64,000 nt of DNA, taken from NCBI GenBank assembly GCA_035610835.1, contig CM069454.1, positions 56,053,600-56,117,599 of the forward strand. The letters run 5' to 3'. The position numbers and the translations under genes are program-made. Source of the DNA: Ophiura sarsii. Its lineage: Eukaryota > Echinodermata > Ophiuroidea > Amphilepidida > Ophiuridae. The notes beneath the pieces were generated by a model. It was not told the origin of the DNA, made no database searches, and saw nothing but the letters and a program-made list of their open reading frames with translations. This document shows positions 24,489-36,930 of the stretch, piece by piece; the stretch's first letter is position 1; the number at the start of each line of letters is the position of its first letter.

Positions 24489-24710
24489 AAATTATATTTC
24501 CTTTTCATTTCTTTATATTATTCAAGACATTTTACTTCGACAAGAGGTATGTTTTGATGTGATGGGTCACATATTCGTCTCATCAAAACAGCTTGCATCG
24601 AAGAGATTTCTGGCATTAGATACATAGCTCTTCATGATTGAAACAATCATATCATCTGACCGACGAACTTGCACTGTTACAGATCACGTTAAATCACACT
24701 AAATGTACCT

Positions 24711-25454
24711 TTTGTCAAATTGTGATTTTTTTTCTAATGACAAATTATATTATTTGAAAAGGACAATGTCTTTCGTCCGCTTAGGAGAATTATCCTTGTT
24801 TGAAAACTATTTATTTTGTGATTTTTATCTGATATTCCCTTAAAGATATCTAAAACAAGTACTTTATTAGGCCACGAAAAACACACCCTGTTCTATGGAC
24901 AGGGGGGGGGGGGGGGGGGGGGGGGGGAGGGATGAGGAATTCCGTAAACAAATGAGTTTAGGTTAATTTTTTTTTTAACGTAATTTTCTATTATATCACA
25001 TTCAACACAATTTCAATTTTTCCAAACGTTTTTTAACAAATCTGACATATTCATCTGAAAGGTTTCATAAAAGGTGTGTCTGACGTTGATGTGTTCTTAG
25101 AATAGTGTAGTTAGAATTCAACAAGTATTTATATGGCTATTTCAAGGACCAACTTTTGTAAGATGAGTATACATACTCAGTTGTTGACATTGATAAAGAT
25201 ATGCTACTTCTGATGGAATCATATTACAATGTTTACCAAACCTCAGATTATGTAGCAAAATTAGGCTACTTTTACAGTCAGTATTTCAGGAAAGTGCAAT
25301 GAATGACGTCAGAGTTATTATTCCACCGATATTACAACTTATAAGCGCACCCTTCGATACAAATGCGCATGCGTGTTTGTTCTGGTGCAGTTACCTACAC
25401 GTTGACGTCGCAACACAGAATATAATTAGCGGAGTACATACAAATAATAAATAT
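24711..25454. other. Non-coding stretch with a long G run
   Basis: Positions 24,902-24,927 are 26 consecutive G. The remainder is AT-rich without a recognisable gene. The G run can form quadruplex structures and is also prone to length error in assemblies. Confidence 0.5.
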
Positions 25455-25870
25455 TAAAGGCATATTATGCGATCCTTTTTCATGGAGCGATCCTTCTTTA
25501 TGGAGCGCCCTCTATCTTTGAGGTTTTCCTCTAAATTAATTTATTAATTTATATATAAGTATAATTACATTTATAAATATGAAACTAACATATCTAAGTT
25601 ATAGAGCCATACGTTCATTAATTAATTCAAAACAATGATTTAAATAGCCTGATATAAACTGTCGTGTTCTGCCGAAAGGTTATTTTCAAAACATTGTTTC
25701 GTTCGTAAATATAATTCCTTGGTTTGATAATATATTGACATTGGAAACAGATTTCCATTAATTTTTCTATGGGAAATATAGTCAAGACAGAGTTATGAGT
25801 CCGGAATTCTTTTTTAAATGAGAGAAGAAAAAAATGTGTAAACAATTGAAAAAGATCTTATAGAAATTAC
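25455..25870. mobile_element. MITE with TTAAAGGCATATTATG end
   Basis: The left edge TTAAAGGCATATTATGCGATC matches the edges of elements at 43,097-44,452 and 45,936. The interior is partly self-complementary. The right boundary is unclear. Confidence 0.45.
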
Positions 25871-26290
25871 TGAAATACTTGTCAAATGTTGACGCCTTTT
25901 ATGTCTCATTAAATCATAATGATCAACACTTGTGACACGGCAGTCGTTTGTAGACGACAGTTCCAACATTGAACAAAATGTTGTATTTCATCACCGTATT
26001 TGAAATAACCATGAAATATGCATTACGATAAGTACTGAAATGCCTAGTATTGGTTCAGTAAGAGATAGACTTGAGATAGACTTTAACAATTTGGAAAATG
26101 TTTATGAAAATTCTGTTTGTATTAGCCGCGTGGAAAGTGTTCAGAACTAAATACATCTCACCAGTTGGGCTACTTTGTCAACTATTATTTTGTAACTCTG
26201 TCGTAGCATCGTAACCTATTAAAAACACGATGCCTATGGATATAGATTAATGCACTTCTATCAAATTTATATTATCAACTTTGATTTATA
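25871..26290. repeat. Copy of the dispersed ~170 bp block, minus orientation
   Basis: The 25,985-26,135 part matches the reverse of 8,560-8,715. A TTGTAGACGAC-like word corresponding to the GTCTGCAGAC palindrome lies nearby at 25,950. No gene. Confidence 0.5.
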
Positions 26291-26464
26291 CCGAGGCTAT
26301 ATATGTACAAATGTACGGAGGCCAATCCAATCAATATGCATGTAGATACCCCCACGATTGAAAAAGTATATATTTTTTAAAACTATCTTTAACCCTAACC
26401 CATTCGGCCACTTATTTCTGATTTTTTTCTGCGCGGAGAAAAGTGACCCCAAAAGTGACCGCAA

Positions 26465-26945
26465 CCCCCCCCCCCCCCCACACCGAATTTGAACCACGGA
26501 CCTCTATACTCTGTTTGGCCATCTCGAGACAGTGACGTAACTGAACTGACGCAGCTTTTACGCACGCGTATGTATCTCCCGCCTTTCAACGCTCGTGCTG
26601 GCGCCGCGAGTATGCGCGCGCGTTATGTGATGCAATTAGTAGAATACGCGGTTACGTCACTGTCTCGAGATGGCCAAACAGAGTATAGCACCAACGGCTT
26701 GTGATTTCCCACTACACCACGGGTGTCAAGGCTACTTGGCTCAGTATACTTCGCCAAGTATATAGCCTTGGTCCATTTATTCTTCGAACAACTTCCACGC
26801 CGGATGAAAAAGTGACCCCAAAAGTGGCAGTGATTCCCCACTACACCACGGGTGTCAAGGCTACTTGGCTCAGTATACTTCGCCAAGTATACAGCCTGGG
26901 TCCATTTTTACTTCGAAAAACTTCCACACCGGGTGGAACATAGAG
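26465..26945. repeat. Inverted repeat followed by a tandem ~130 bp repeat
   Basis: A C run (26,465-26,479) precedes an inverted pair: ATACTCTGTTTGGCC plus ATCTCGAGACAGTGACGT at 26,505-26,540, and its complement at about 26,650-26,686. Then two tandem copies containing CACTACACCACGGGTGTCAA, GGCTACTTGGCTC and CAGTATACTTCGCCAAG occur at about 26,703-26,815 and 26,833-26,940. No gene. Confidence 0.7.
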
Positions 26946-27223
26946 GATGGCTCCTTGGATTCTGTTGGATTTGGCAGGGTTAGGTTAAACTTAATTTCGT
27001 GTTCGATTTCAAGAGGAGTACAGATACCCATAGCGCAACAATACTCCATGTGATATCCAGGGTAGCATGTGGTATCCAACTAACAAGCAGTAATGGAAGA
27101 TTTGGTTAAATAAATGTTCCTGTACAAATATACCGACCCATATTTCGGACCAAACACAAACACACAAAAATCTCCTATAAAAAAACCACAGCCGACCGAC
27201 TCAACCTAAGAGTGTAATTTGTC

Positions 27224-27347
27224 CCAGTATTGAACGATACTGCTACATAATTATTTTCCAGTATCGCCCGATACTGGTACATTTTATAAGTCCCAGTATC
27301 GTCCGATACTGGAACACTGACTTTGTACCAGTATCGAGAGATACTGG
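27224..27347. repeat. Four 20-bp palindromes at a 35-bp period
   Basis: Copies at 27,224-27,243, 27,258-27,277, 27,293-27,312 and 27,328-27,347 fit CCAGTATCGNNCGATACTGG, with the first and last slightly degraded. Starts are 34, 35 and 35 bases apart. The 14-15 bp spacers differ from one another. A weak half-site continues at about 27,365. Confidence 0.85.
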
Positions 27348-27409
27348 GTGTTCCATTACCGGACAATACTAGTAGATTCCAGAACCTGGAACCTAAGGTA
27401 CGCTTTTTC

Positions 27410-29000
27410 CAAATCCTGTTTTAATATAATGACGTGCACATTATACGTTAATGTGTACTACCACTGAAAATATTCAAAGTATAAACAATTTAAATAAACA
27501 AGTTCATTGAAATTATTGTTTAGGCTATTAACATTCAGGAAATTACAAAGTTACTAATTGCTAATTACTCACTTTACTTTTTTCAAGGGAAAAATAAAGC
27601 ATTCAAATACCAAAATACATTGTTCAATACAAGCCATTCGACGCGCCCATATCTGAAAATTGAATGTGTACGCATACAGAACATAAATGTCCCCAAAAGC
27701 TGAACTTAGTTCAATTTTATCAAAAATGTATCGTTTAGATTAGTAAAAACGTACAGATTTGGCGGTCCCTGGGGCTATAACACCAGGGACATTTGATTAT
27801 TGAATATTTCCCTCATTCTCAAATTAATTCATTTTCATAATTAAATACGCCTACGAGCCAGCAGCATAAACAGATGGTATTTCCATTTTGTATTATAGAG
27901 TCAATGTTCGTGCCAGTTTTATTCATTTTATTCCTTTTTATGATTTAGAAAATAAAATTCCCAGAAGAAGACAGAAACTGCACCTAATATATGTGAAACT
28001 GCAGTCAGGAATAAATCATACAATCAAACGCGATGATGCAATGCGGGATTTTATTTCATTTTGTTGCAACGTTGGATGTTTTGTCTGTTGTATGTTTTGT
28101 CACTTTTCGCGGGAATATATAAACAGATTGGCAGGCGGTAATGTGTTTCACTTTGTTGTATGTTACGTAAATTCTGACGGGAATTAGAGGTGATACAGTC
28201 GATTTCAAATGCCGTAAGCGTATTCTATTAATTCCCCTTGTTTCACACAGTAATGCGATTTACGAATGCAAAATAAACGCCCTACATTTTGTCTATCAGA
28301 CCAAAAAAAACAACAACCAAGTTTGTTTCAAATAGTGCGCGCGCAATTCATTTTGACGCTTGATTCATGCGCATTTATTTTTGTATAGAAAAATCGAAAA
28401 CGATCTATTGTTAGGGCGTCATCCTTTGTCGAAATTGTGTCAAACATGTTTTAAGAGGGCGCACGGTAAACGCGGAAGTGAAAATCCGCGGCAAATATCA
28501 CATTTTAGAGAGCATAAGAATAACACAAATGCACATATTTGACTAAATAAACCCATTTCAAGTGAATATCCACTATGATAAATTTGCATTAAATAAGAGT
28601 GATTTAGTTGTGAAGTACAAGTTTTCTTTAGTAAGCTTTTTATTATTTTGTCGATCTTGGGTTTCGCAAAGAAACACCCAAAAACACAAACGCATTTCGC
28701 ATTTGACTTTTCAGACTTGCTACTGCAAACAAACTATTACTTTTTGGCTTCACGTATTTTTATTATTATCAAACAACACGTTGAAGTGGTGTAGCAATAT
28801 TTGAATGACTTTGAACCACCGGTTACATCAATATGTCAATGTGTCATTCCTCTGATCAATAATCTAACCAAACCAGTCTTCTTTCTTGTATTAAAAGTGT
28901 CTAATAGTTACCCCATGTTGAAATGTTTCGTTTCATATGAAAAACAATCCTGAAGCGATTAATAAATTGTATTTCAATTAACGATTTGCACTCCACATCG
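27410..29000 (+). repeat. Interspersed repeat R3
   Basis: Matches 34,335-35,560 and 59,530-61,330 in order, for example around AATGCGGGATTTTATTTCA and GATACAGTCGATTTC. In this copy the 28,290-28,810 part has no clear match in the others and the match resumes at about 28,815-28,990. No coding domain found. Confidence 0.65.
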
Positions 29001-30020
29001 TACAGGGGAAAGGGGAAGACAGCAGGAAAAGAGGTCGTCAGAGAAACAATGGTTAGATAACATCAAGATAAGGACCGGCAAAGCAGGGTAAGGCAAGAAG
29101 GCAAGGCAAGGGTTTAACATATTGAAAGGTACGTTTGCACTTAGAACACGTTTATATTTCGTCGTCTTATTGAGATAAGTACTCCATTTATAATGCATCT
29201 ATGTAGGTAACTGGAGAATAGCTTTAAACTGAATATCCTCTCTCTCTGTCCCTCTGAGATTCAAAACTCCAACGAGAGTACAGTTTATTATGCATAAATT
29301 GTTTAATTAAACACTTACTTGTACAACTAAAGAGCTTACGAATGCAACGATTTCTCCCGTGTGGTAAAATATTAACTTAAACAGAATAAGATATCGGTTG
29401 TGGTATCAGTCAATAGTTAGGTCACCCAAGCCCTATATGAAAGCTATGAAGATTGTTAAACGGGGTCAGTCGTCACAAACATGCACAAACACAATAGTCA
29501 AACGACCTTGCTATTGTCATGCTATTGTCAACAGTCCCTACACAGAGGTCTGCAGTGCAAATCTGTACGATTTTCGCCATGTAATCTCTATGGCGGATTT
29601 CATTCCGTTGTATGAAGCTATGATGTTTGCGTGGTCTTCGCTATCTCCAAGCAGATAGAGCAATACGTACATGGACTTTTTTGTAGACGAGGGTTCATTT
29701 CATGATTTGGTGGGGTTTAGAATGAGTTAGGATTCCTGTAATTTTGAAGACCACGGATTGTCAAAACGTGAATTTCCCGACATTGTACGACATAAATTTG
29801 GTCACTAAACGTGTTTAAAACTATTCATTTTATCGTTCTGCAGATGTTATTGACCCTCCTCTAAAATTCTACATGATTTTTAACACGTTTCTTAGTATTT
29901 GAGATGCCCAAATAGACCATTTTCCGAAGCTATTTCTAGCAAATATTGCAGTCACTAAGATTCCATTGTTTTCTTGCGTATAACAAAATATGACATGCAG
30001 CGTGACCTCCCTACTGGCTG
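29001..30020. other. Non-coding stretch, no gene supported
   Basis: Short GGCAAGG words near 29,080-29,110 resemble the pentanucleotide minisatellite. An 86-codon frame at 29,398-29,658 has no domain I recognise and no sign of conservation. Confidence 0.35.
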
Positions 30021-30600
30021 GTATTATATAGTGACGTACGGTCGGTGGTATTACATAGAGCGTGTTTCTGCTGGCACTGCAAAAAGTAAACGCTAATAAA
30101 CGCTAATTTTCAATCGGTCAGTTTTTAATCCCCCCCTGTTTCTACTTGCGAAAAGTTACCACTAAGTTTATCGATCCTAGTCGATGGGCCACGAAATTGG
30201 ACCTTTTGTAATACCAAACAATGCCACCGCAGTGACCGCACTTGAAAAAGATTGCTTCACAATAATGTGTATAACCAAGCGTGACACGGTTCACAGCGCA
30301 AACCGCTAAGAATCGCCTTTCTGTTTCTATTGGGTTTATTGCCGATTATTGCCGGTTCCAAACCTGGTTTGTGAAGGTTTTTGGGATTACCAAAAATACC
30401 GATTATTGCCGGGTTCTGCCTGTTTCTACTGGACAAATTTAGCGTTTATTAGCGGTTTCTTCCCCAGCAAAAACAAGCTCATAGTGACGTTTAGCCGGTG
30501 GTATTACATAGTGACGTATGGTCGGTAGCATTACTTAGTGACGTATTGTCGGTGGTATTACATACTGACGTATAATTGTCGGTGGTATTTCATAAATATT
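30021..30600. repeat. ~27-30 bp tandem repeat array, split by an insertion
   Basis: Units of the form GTGACGTATGGTCGG plus TGGTATTACATA occur once before position 30,059 and four times after 30,480. The array is interrupted by the TIR element at 30,059-30,479. Confidence 0.75.
30059..30479. mobile_element. TIR element with 5-bp target duplication
   Basis: Ends AGCGTGTTTCTGCTGG and, inward from the right, AGCTTGTTTTTGCTGG match at 14 of 16 positions. CATAG flanks both sides (30,054-30,058 and 30,480-30,484). The interior has more inverted words such as AAACGCTAATAAACGCTAA. Because the target is itself a tandem repeat, the duplication could partly be pre-existing. Confidence 0.65.
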
Positions 30601-30805
30601 TTTAACATCAATGATGCAGAACCGCGATATATTTGCAGGTATCATGTAAAAGGGAGCATTAGCATATCTACAAAAAGAAATGTCGTTAAAAAGACGCCTC
30701 AGCTTAAACAAACGACGTACAAAGAATTCTGTTTCAATGGGGTTGGGGGTATGGTTTTCACAAATTATTCAGAAAAATAAATCAAAATATTAATGATTAA
30801 TTGAA
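30601..30805. other. Short non-coding spacer
   Basis: AT-rich sequence between two tandem arrays; nothing recognisable. Confidence 0.35.
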
Positions 30806-31532
30806 TTTAACTTAACCTAACTTAATCTAACTTAACCTAACATAACCTAACTTAACCTCAAATAACTCAACTTAACCCAACTTAACCTAACTTAACCTAA
30901 CTTTTACCTAAGTTAACCTAACTTAACTTAACCTAAGTTAACCCACCTTAACACAACTTAACCCAACTTAACCCAACATAACCCAATTTTACCTTGACCC
31001 AACATGACCAAATTGACCCAACATAATCCAACTTAACCCAACATAACCAACATAACCCAACTTAACCCAACTTCACCCAACTTCACCCCACTTAACCCCA
31101 CTTAACCCAACTTAACCCAACATAACCCAACTTAACCCAACTTAACTCAACTTAACCCAACTTAACCCCAATTAACCCAACTTAACCCAACTTAACCCAA
31201 CATAACCCAACTTAACCCAACTTAACCCAACTTAACCCAACTTAACCCAACTTAACCCAACTTAACCCAACTTAACCCAACTTAACCCAACTTAACCCAA
31301 CTTAACCCAACTTAACCCAACTTAACCCAACATAACCTAGTTTAACCTACCTTAAACTAATCTAACTTAACTTAACCTAACTTAATCTAACTTAACTTAA
31401 CCTAACTTAACTTAATATAACTTAATATAGCTTAACCCAACTTAACCCAACTTAACCAAACTAAACCAAACTTAACCAAACTTAACCAAAATTAACCAAA
31501 CTTAACCAAACTTAACCAAACTTTTCCTAACT
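30806..31532. repeat. Telomere-like minisatellite, CTTAACCCAA units
   Basis: About 730 bp of 10 bp units. The centre (31,030-31,330) is nearly pure CTTAACCCAA; the edges drift to CTTAACCTAA and CTTAACCAAA. It resembles but is not the animal telomere repeat TTAGGG/CCCTAA. Confidence 0.95.
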
Positions 31533-32814
31533 TATAAATCAAGACAGCTATGTTGGAAAGGACTGCAGGCGCATATCGTGTTGCGGGAAAATCACCCGCC
31601 ATAAGTCACGTCAAGTAAGTCAAATGCCCTGGGTATTTTTAGAGCTTTGTTATAAAAATCATTTGGTGCTCAATATATATAATACCAAATAAGGTGAATT
31701 ACAGGCGAAAGTTGGAAACCCGTCACGGAATATTCACGTCGCATCAACATCGGGGAATCCCTTTACAGCGTATTATACATGTACACATCGGAACGATATC
31801 TGGAATATTTCTTGACCGTTTCTGGTTCGATTTGGGCATTGTATCATCAAATTTTGAATCTATATTTGAATTTATAAAATCATCAGGTATGGAGTTAACC
31901 ACATGTATATATAATTGTAAAGTACTTGAACTCTTGCTTTCCATGGCATAACAGAGAAAAGATAAACTTTGTCAGGGACAGATGGTCAAAGCATTAAATC
32001 ATTGGACTGAGGATTTACCTAGTCCCAATGGTGACCCGTAACCTAGGTAGCAAGTTGCTACCTAAGAGACCTTTGAAATTGACTCCAATCCGGTTAAGCT
32101 ATTGACCCTGATTATTAACTGAGAGTCCCCAGGTAATTCAGGACCAATATACATTCATTACATTTCACTTCAAACTACCTGAAACTAAATTGAATTAAAA
32201 AAGCCACCCGAGACTTTTTTTCAAAACAATGTCCATATCAATCTGACGAAATGTCAGTGCTTCACATAGTCCAGCCACAAAGAAGTTAGCAACTTCGTCC
32301 AGCCACAAAGAATTAGCAACTTTTAAAAACCACACACGTAAAATCAATGCAATTTACATTTGCCTACTAGCACGACTATGGTGTTAGCTACTATGGCATA
32401 ACCTCGATAGTTAACTATCGCGGTAAAAAGTCCCGAAGTCAAAAAATAATTTGTAAATTGATTGGCTTGATAAAAAGCTAATATAGACTAAAGTTAACCC
32501 AATATTAAAAATCATGCAATGTCAAAATCGTTTACACTCTGTGATAAGTGTTGTGTTGACTACCAGAAGAATTTTGTTTGGTCTTTCTAACTGCTTTTGT
32601 TTAAAGATTATGACCAATCTACTAAGTCGTCTAGAAATCGGGTAGGGCCACTTTCAGCATAGAATACAATCTTGTTTGTTGAAAATAAATGGTTACGGTA
32701 TCATGCAAGGATCATTAAGAGAGCTACATAATTCTTTTTCAAATAGTTTTATTTCATTTTAATAATACTTTTATAAATTATTAAATAATAATATCTTGAT
32801 CAATTTCTTTGAGT
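31533..32814. other. Non-coding stretch, no gene supported
   Basis: Contains the small palindrome GGTAGCAAGTTGCTACC near 32,046 and two tandem TCCAGCCACAAAGAA units near 32,270-32,315. The 85-codon frame at 31,694-31,951 has no recognised domain. Confidence 0.4.
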
Positions 32815-33070
32815 CCTTAACCCTAACCATCCTCAATGCCACAAATGTGCACGGTAAAGTCTGTCTGTGCCAGCTGGCGTGGTACTTTTTCGATGAAATA
32901 ATGGCCCCAGGCTACATATACTGGCCCGAGTATATCCTGGCCCGAGTATGGTTGGCCCCCGTGGCCGAGAGGTTGTGGGTTCGATCCACGGTGGCAGCAC
33001 CACTCTTTTTGTCCGCGTTTTTGTCGTTGAAAAAAAAATCTTCAAAATGTGACTTAGGAGGTTAGGGTTA
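32815..33070 (+). repeat. tRNA-like repeat unit 1
   Basis: Unit with GTGCACGGTAAAGTCTGTCT, GATGAAATAATGGCCC, then a B-box GGTTGTGGGTTCGATCC and TTTTTGTCGTTG with an A run. The A-box half of the tRNA-like part is missing compared with unit 2. Terminal TTAACCCTAACC words occur on both sides. Confidence 0.6.
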
Positions 33071-33124
33071 ACGGAAATTTTGTTTTCTCTTTTTTTTCTT
33101 CTTCAAAATTGTCCATGTACGATT

Positions 33125-33400
33125 TTATTAACACTAACCATCCTCACTGCCACAAATGTGCACGGTAAAGTCTGTCTGTGCCAGCTGGCGTGGCACTTTT
33201 TCGATGAAATAATGGCCCCAGGCTACATAGTCGGGCCAATATACTGGCCCGAGTTTGGTGGACCCCCGTGGCGCACTGGTAGAGCGTTCGTCTCGCAACC
33301 GAGAGGTTGTGAGTTCGATCCCCGGTGGCGGCGCCACTCTTTTTGTACGCGTTTTTGTCGTTGAAAAAAAAAGTCTTCAAAATGTGAGGTTAGGGTTAAT
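33125..33400 (+). repeat. tRNA-like repeat unit 2
   Basis: A direct repeat of unit 1, about 310 bp downstream, with a fuller tRNA-like part at about 33,263-33,337: GTGGCGCACTGGTAGAGCG (A-box region), a loop that would read CGC, and GTTGTGAGTTCGATCC (B box). The T-arm and acceptor do not pair well, so this is a SINE-like or pseudo-tRNA sequence rather than a called tRNA gene. Confidence 0.6.
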
Positions 33401-34334
33401 AAATGAAATTGCTCGTTATTCCTCCTGACATGGTACCCGTCCTGAAACCACTACAGACGAGACATGAGCCAATCTGGTTCAACAGGTATCTTCCATGTGC
33501 TGCAACTCATTATCACCGTGTTGTTGAAGAGATCAAGGTAGCGTTAAGCATTCATGTTCCCATCTATGAAGATATGTCCAATGAAAGTCCCATCACCAAA
33601 GATTCCTGCCCGAACAAGCAGTTTCTGTCTGATTTTGGGCGGTCATAAGTGAAATCTAGATTAGGGTTATTCCTGTGCGCATGGCTGATGAGACTGGTGT
33701 TCACTCCCCAGTAAACACAAAAAAAGGTTTTTGAAACAACTTACATGTACTAGAACAATTAATTTAAAATAGTTATTTTAATGTTTTATTAAGGTTTTAA
33801 AAAGTTACATGGAAATGTTATTAAAACCCATAAATAACTCCTAACAAATACGTTTTTAAAACGTAATATTGAAACGGTTTTTTTCACCAAATTCATACGT
33901 TTTTTTCACTTAAAATAAAACGTTAAATGGCCAGCTGGGTCATCTGCTATCCATATGGAAAGATTGCTGCGTCTACAATGAAAATATTATGCATACATCT
34001 TTTCCTGTCGCACCTATAGCCACTTTGCATATTGGAGTCTCCTTGGAACGTTTGCCGCCAGACGATCCACTTTAAATGAACTATTGTCTCACAAGAGCGC
34101 TCTATTCCCATGTTCATGGTTTAATTCCATTCATACTGTTCTTCCCAGTGATCTAGCCAAAATGACCCAGATGATTTCACGACTACAATTGATCATATCT
34201 GTTTACATACCACCGATTTTCATGAAACAAAGCTTATTAAAGAAGCTGAGAAAATTCACTTAGCAAAAATTTAAAAATGTAAACTTCTTTGGAATCATTT
34301 TTTTCAAAAATGAATAATTTTTTAATACACCCTG
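33401..34334. other. Non-coding stretch; one unassigned 81-codon frame
   Basis: A frame at 33,403-33,648 translates without low complexity but matches nothing I recognise and has no splice or start context that convinces. The rest is AT-rich. Confidence 0.35.
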
Positions 34335-35560
34335 GGTACAACCACTGAAAACTATCGAAGTATAAATAATTAAAATAAGCAAGTACATTGAAATTAATGT
34401 TTAGGCTATTAACGTTCGGGAAATAAATAAGAGTTGATTACTCGCTACAACTCTTCCAAGGGAAAAATAAAGTATTCCACCACCGAAATACATTGTTCGA
34501 TACGAGCCACCGAACCTTATCGACACGGCGAATCTGAAACTTGTGTGTGTGTACGCACACAGAAATGATTCTCCCCGAAAGCTGTAGCTAAGTTAGTCCA
34601 ATTTTAACAACAAGTTATCATTAAGATTAGTAAAAACGACCGGATTTGTTTGCCTATTGGGGCAGTATCACCAGGGACATGTGCTTATTAAATATTTCCC
34701 TCATTTTCAAATTATATCATTTTCATAATCAAATACTAGCCAGCAGCCATACACCGATAGGTTGAATTTCTATTTTGTATTTATCGAGGCAAATTTCGTG
34801 CCAGTTTGATTTATTTGTTCCTTTTTAATTAGTCAATGAAAATCCCTAGAAAGAAATCATGCATCTTATATCTGTGAAAGTTCAGTCAAGAATAAATCAT
34901 ACAATCAAACGCGGTGATGCAATGCGGGATTTTATTTCATTATGTTTTGTCTGTTGTATTTTTTTGTCATTTCTTGCGGGAATATAAACAGAAATGTAGG
35001 CGGTAACGTGTTTCACTTTGTTGCATGTTGCGTAAATTCTGACGGGAATTAGAGGTGATACAGTCGATTTCAGATGCCGTAAGCGTATTTAGTTAATTCC
35101 CCTTGTTTCACAAAGTAATGCGATTTACGAATGCAACGAATTCATAACAAACGCCCTACATTTGTGTCTATCATATAACTTTATTATCCTAAACCATGCA
35201 TTATTCTCATCATTTTTAGTTAAGAGTACATTGAGGTCGGGTGTAACAATATTAGTATGACAGGGTGTAACAATATTAGTATGACATTAAATAACCCGGC
35301 TATTTCAATATGTCACTGTATCATTCCTCTGATCAATATTCTAACAAAACTAGTCTTCTTTCTTGTGTTAAAAGCAAACCCGAGGCGATTAATATATTGT
35401 ATTTCAATTAACGATTTCAATTAATTATTGCAAATAAATCGATAGAGAGACTAGGTATGGCAACTTATTTGTGAAAATCTAGCGAATTGAAAATGGAAAC
35501 AATCAATCAAACCTAGGCACATGTGGCAGAGAAGAAGATTTCTTGTGTAGTCCAGCATGC
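34335..35560 (+). repeat. Interspersed repeat R3
   Basis: Same order of blocks as the copies at 27,410 and 59,530. A local duplication of GTGTAACAATATTAGTATGA lies near 35,240-35,285. Non-coding. Confidence 0.65.
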
Positions 35561-36574
35561 ACGACTGTTTGACTCTCCGCTTTATAATTAAAATTATAGG
35601 ATAAAAAGAGATGATATAGTGGCCCTTTTATGGTTTGACCTGATTTAGGTAGTGCTAATGATTAAGAATATACGGTGAAAATTTCGAGAAAATTGTTCAA
35701 GCCCATTTTAAATTATCTGCATTTTCTACTTGATACATATTTACATGTAACTCTATGGGAAATGTGGCCGATGAGGGCGCTTTTATAGGAACTAATAATA
35801 TTCAAAGCTCTATTTTTCAGAACTGGCACCAACAAATGTTCTGTAATTTCTACAAAAGATGGCCAAAGACTATGCCATTCATTGACCATCCCTAGTGAAG
35901 GCGCCTTCTAGAGATTATGGCAAATACTACAACTTAATTGCTAGCTAGCAAGATCATGGATAACCGTTTCCACATGTGGAACTGTGGCAAAGTATTGTGT
36001 GCGACTATACCCACCAAACTGTCAAGTAAACTGTGAGTTAGTTGGCTCAGAGGCCATGACACACAACCCTGCTATCCAATCACACAGCTGTAAATAGAAC
36101 TGGTATTGTTAAATATCCATACGGCCGCATACAGATGTAAAATACCTGCAGGGGAAAATAACTCACAATGTATTAGTACATCGTCAAAGTCCGAGTCCCT
36201 CACTATCATATCAACAGAATCTCTCATTTTATTGGATTTTATACCATTGTATGGTTTAAAAAAGCCATTTGTATTCTGTCCTTATTTCGCCCACATGTGA
36301 TTAGCATACTAGTAACTGCAAAGAAAGAAATGTCTAATGCAAACTGCTGAATAATTTATAGGCTATCAATATTCTGTTGTATTACCATTCTACTTCTGAA
36401 TATTAAGTACACTTTGTACGCTCTAACTCATGGTTTGAGAACTACAGACACTCTGCCTATAGAGCGTGTTTCTATAGTGGCTTCAAAATCCATGTACCAC
36501 TCTAGTCATCCATGTACCACTGTTGTAGATAACTAGGAGCTCCTTTAGCATGTTTAGCATACCATACCAACAAT
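35561..36574. other. Non-coding stretch, no gene supported
   Basis: No domain-bearing frame. An AGAGCGTGTTTCTATAGTGG word at 36,461 resembles the end of the TIR element at 30,059, so a relative may be present, but no partner end was found. Confidence 0.35.
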
Positions 36575-36930
36575 ATTATTGTTGTTCAACTCATAACATA
36601 ACATAACATAACATAACATAACATAAATGCATTTATATAGCGTCACTACATCAAGAACGCAGCACATGTGAAGACAGAAAAAGTAAAAAATGTAAAATAC
36701 AGTGAAAGCAGAAACACAAAAACCTGAAAACCAATGGCAGAATGACAAACTAGATTGGATATAAGTGATTCTTTAAAGCCTTCTTAAAAATACTTAAAGA
36801 GTCAGATTCTCTGATGGTAGCATTGAGAGCATTCCAGATGTGCGTGAGGAGCAGAAATGGAAAAAGTGCGACGAGAGGCAGACTGAAGCAGTTTGTTGGA
36901 CAATTATTGAGTGAGAAATTTAACGGTATG
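36575..36930 (-). mobile_element. Non-LTR retrotransposon 3' end (CR1/L2-like), decayed
   Basis: On the minus strand, 36,762-36,855 encodes HIWNALNATIRESDSLSIF followed by KKALKNHLYPI and a stop, which is the typical C-terminus of CR1/L2-group ORF2. Just upstream RRTFSISAPH continues it in another frame, so it is frameshifted. The 3' end has GACGCTATATAAATGCA and a (CATAA)n tail (36,590-36,626 on the plus strand). Confidence 0.8.

Larger units (their letters stand above)
18655..24710 (-). repeat. Older interspersed repeat (backbone) carrying nested insertions
   Basis: Blocks at 18,655-19,040, 23,792-24,203 and 24,489-24,710 line up, on the opposite strand and in order, with 42,720-43,095 and 44,450-45,180. 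Part of the left block recurs at 63,645-64,000 in the same direction as here. The gaps between blocks are insertions: the 155 bp MITE with P2, and the SINE here, or the MITE with LINE in the other copy. No coding frame. Confidence 0.7.

Noticed and set aside
26297..27079. Several overlapping frames on both strands
   Set aside because: They come from an inverted and tandem repeat; the same peptides recur because the DNA is duplicated.
27224..27347. CRISPR array
   Set aside because: Only four short palindromes with 14-15 bp spacers in animal DNA and no cas genes; size and context do not fit.
33263..33337. Functional tRNA-Ala gene
   Set aside because: A and B boxes are present but T-arm and acceptor pairing fail, and it lies in a repeated unit.
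33403..33648. Possible small protein gene
   Set aside because: Ordinary composition but no recognised family or supporting context.
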